Assembly: GCA_004555425.1 (NCBI GenBank)
Contig: SFID01000012.1
Coordinates: forward strand, 1 to 35,350
DNA from: Bacteroidales bacterium
Lineage (GTDB): Bacteria; Bacteroidota; Bacteroidia; Bacteroidales; Bacteroidaceae
Direction of reading: 5' to 3'
DNA: 35,350 bases
Each line of letters starts with the position of its first letter. Within the stretch, counting starts at the first letter, position 1. The position numbers and the translations under genes were made by a program. Of this stretch, positions 34,441-35,350 are shown in pieces. Below the pieces are notes generated by a model. It was not told where the DNA came from. It worked only from the letters and a program-made list of their open reading frames with translations, and ran no database searches.

Positions 34441-34849
34441 GATGGACCTGTGGGAAGGCGAATACACCTACCGCTGCATCCTTACAAATGACTACAAGTC
34501 TTCCGAAAGAGAGATAGTCGAATTCTACAACCTGCGTGGAGGGAAGGAGCGCATCTTAGATGACATGAACAACGGATTCGGCTGGAACAGGCTTCCAAAA
34601 TCCTTCATGGGCGAGAATACGGTATTTCTTCTGCTTACGGCACTCATACGAAACTTCTATAAATTCATCATGGAGAGGCTTGACGCAAAGAAGTTCGGAC
34701 TCAAGGCAACAAGCCGCATCAAGGCGTTTGTCTTCAAGTTCATCTCTGTGCCAGCCAAGTGGATTAAGACATCAAGGCAGTATGTGCTGAATATCTATTC
34801 ATGCAACAACGCTTATGCTGATATGTTCCAGAATAACTTTGGATAATAC
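34436..34849 (+). pseudogene. C-terminal fragment of an IS1380-family transposase
   Basis: About 135 residues match the C-terminal part of an IS1380-type DDE transposase: MDLWEGEYTYRCILTND is a linker strand, and IVEFYNLRGGKERILDDMNNGFGWNRLP carries the Y-x2-R-x3-E catalytic region with the last Glu. The N-terminal two thirds with the DD residues is missing, and an in-frame stop lies just upstream of 34436. The GTG at 34439 is the first possible start but is not a real one. The fragment abuts the cstA remnant, so insertion followed by deletion is likely. No inverted repeat end was identified with confidence. Confidence 0.8.
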
Positions 34850-35043
34850 CTACGACTTATGGTCGTGATACTGCGTATTGCCTCAAGTCGCATGGTGGGG
34901 TAAGGGGTATTTGTATGTCTTTATGGTGACATTAGCTGTGCTGTGAACCCATTTTACTAACGATGCAGATTCTTTCGCTTCTGTATCGTATCATGCGCGT
35001 AGTTGCGGATTTGAGGTTCATGTGAATGAAAAGCTTAGGGCAA

Positions 35044-35184
35044 CTATATCAATAACTTGGATTCTGTTTTAATTTCTTGTTTAAATCCAGACATCTTTGT
35101 GGCGATTTTTGCTGCGGGATTTGCAAGAGACCCATTTGGTGAGCAGAAATCCTTCTGCATATCAATTACTACTAGTATTTTCAT
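35044..35184 (-). pseudogene. Truncated isochorismatase/cysteine-hydrolase family 5' fragment
   Basis: An ATG at 35184 opens a 46-codon frame whose start, MKILVVIDMQKDFCSPNGSL, is the typical N terminus of isochorismatase/nicotinamidase hydrolases, with the catalytic Asp of VVIDMQxDF. After about residue 25 the family pattern is lost, and a stop occurs at 35044. A GGAGG Shine-Dalgarno site sits at 35194-35198 with nine bases to the ATG. It is too short for the domain (about 160-200 residues), so it is a remnant. Confidence 0.65.
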
Positions 35185-35214
35185 TAGTATTTTCCTCCTT
35201 ATATTTTATCGTTT

Positions 35215-35244
35215 ATTTTAATACCGCAATGCCCGTATTGTCAA
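35215..35244 (-). promoter_or_regulatory. Sigma70-like promoter for the isochorismatase remnant
   Basis: On the minus strand TTGACA (35239-35244) and TAAAAT (35215-35220) are separated by 18 bp, about 30 bp before the ATG at 35184. This is a consensus-type sigma70 promoter, not the Bacteroidetes TAnnTTTG form, and it precedes a GGAGG ribosome site. Confidence 0.6.
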
Positions 35245-35333
35245 TGTTTTCTGCATAATAATTCCAAAAAACAATTACTTTTATGTATAATGTTTTTATA
35301 TTATAATAAACACATGTTTCAACATTGATTAAG

Positions 35334-35350
35334 AAAGGATAAACCTATGA
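35334..35350 (+). other. Possible start of a gene running off the right edge
   Basis: AAAGGA at 35334-35339 lies seven bases before an ATG at 35347-35349, the last complete codon in the window. A TATAAT is found at 35286-35291. This could be the start of a coding sequence, but only one codon is visible. Confidence 0.2.

Larger units (their letters stand above)
34847..35350. other. AT-rich right end, foreign-looking non-coding region
   Basis: This stretch of about 500 bp beyond the transposase fragment is much more AT-rich than the rest of the window, especially after 35160. It holds a truncated isochorismatase-family start on the minus strand with a sigma70-like promoter and a strong Shine-Dalgarno site, and a possible ATG at the very end on the plus strand. 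No complete gene is seen. Confidence 0.6.

Noticed and set aside
34439..34846. 135-residue protein as a functional gene
   Set aside because: It is only the C-terminal part of an IS1380 transposase with an upstream in-frame stop and no catalytic N-terminal half.

Overview
The window looks like a Bacteroidales chromosome, probably Prevotellaceae-like. The evidence is a Bacteroidetes-type -7 promoter motif (TAnnTTTG) at six gene fronts, a PorE-type lipoprotein linked to type IX secretion, a lipid-anchored BamA/TamA (TamL-like) protein, BspA-type leucine-rich repeats, a Wzi-like capsule protein, DUF-type lipoproteins, and a MetH that lacks its activation domain. No ribosomal RNA, convincing tRNA or CRISPR array was found. 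Assignments rest on reading motifs by eye; no database search was run.

Layout. Positions 1-1815 (-) hold the N-terminal 605 residues of a type I restriction subunit HsdR that runs off the left edge and looks less GC-rich than its neighbours. Positions 2147-4337 (+) hold a small HMA metallochaperone and a Zn/Cd-type P1B ATPase, closed by a strong hairpin. Positions 4504-7991 (-) are a probable operon: a FucP-family sugar transporter, a CobD/HisC-like PLP enzyme whose start overlaps the transporter stop, and a LicD-like/cytidylyltransferase fusion. Then come galE (-), a repeat-rich gap, a BspA-LRR/GH20 hexosaminidase (-) and pheS (-). From a divergent promoter at about 13.4 kb, a + strand run carries a lipoprotein, murB, a membrane protein, a MaoC hydratase, a YigZ protein, Wzi, a lipoprotein and the TamL-like protein. 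nagA (-) faces it across a shared terminator. After a second repeat-rich gap come porE, then nhaC, a DEAD-box helicase and a DMP19-like protein, then smpB, metH and a secreted GH5 mannanase. The right end is scarred: a cstA 3' fragment, the C-terminal half of an IS1380-type transposase, and about 0.5 kb of AT-rich DNA with a sigma70-like promoter, a Shine-Dalgarno site and a truncated isochorismatase-family start.

How the genes fit together. Several serve the envelope and amino-sugar or glycan metabolism: murB, galE, GH20, nagA, wzi, tamL, porE and the mannanase. The most interesting candidate system is the transporter/PLP/LicD-cytidylyltransferase operon. It could make a phospho-amino-alcohol, activate it with CTP and attach it to a surface glycan; this is inference.

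Two repeat families stand out. One is a MITE-like element with a 19-bp terminal repeat: one intact copy, three degenerate copies and two solo ends. The other is a 22-bp tandem palindromic unit present at two loci 13.6 kb apart.
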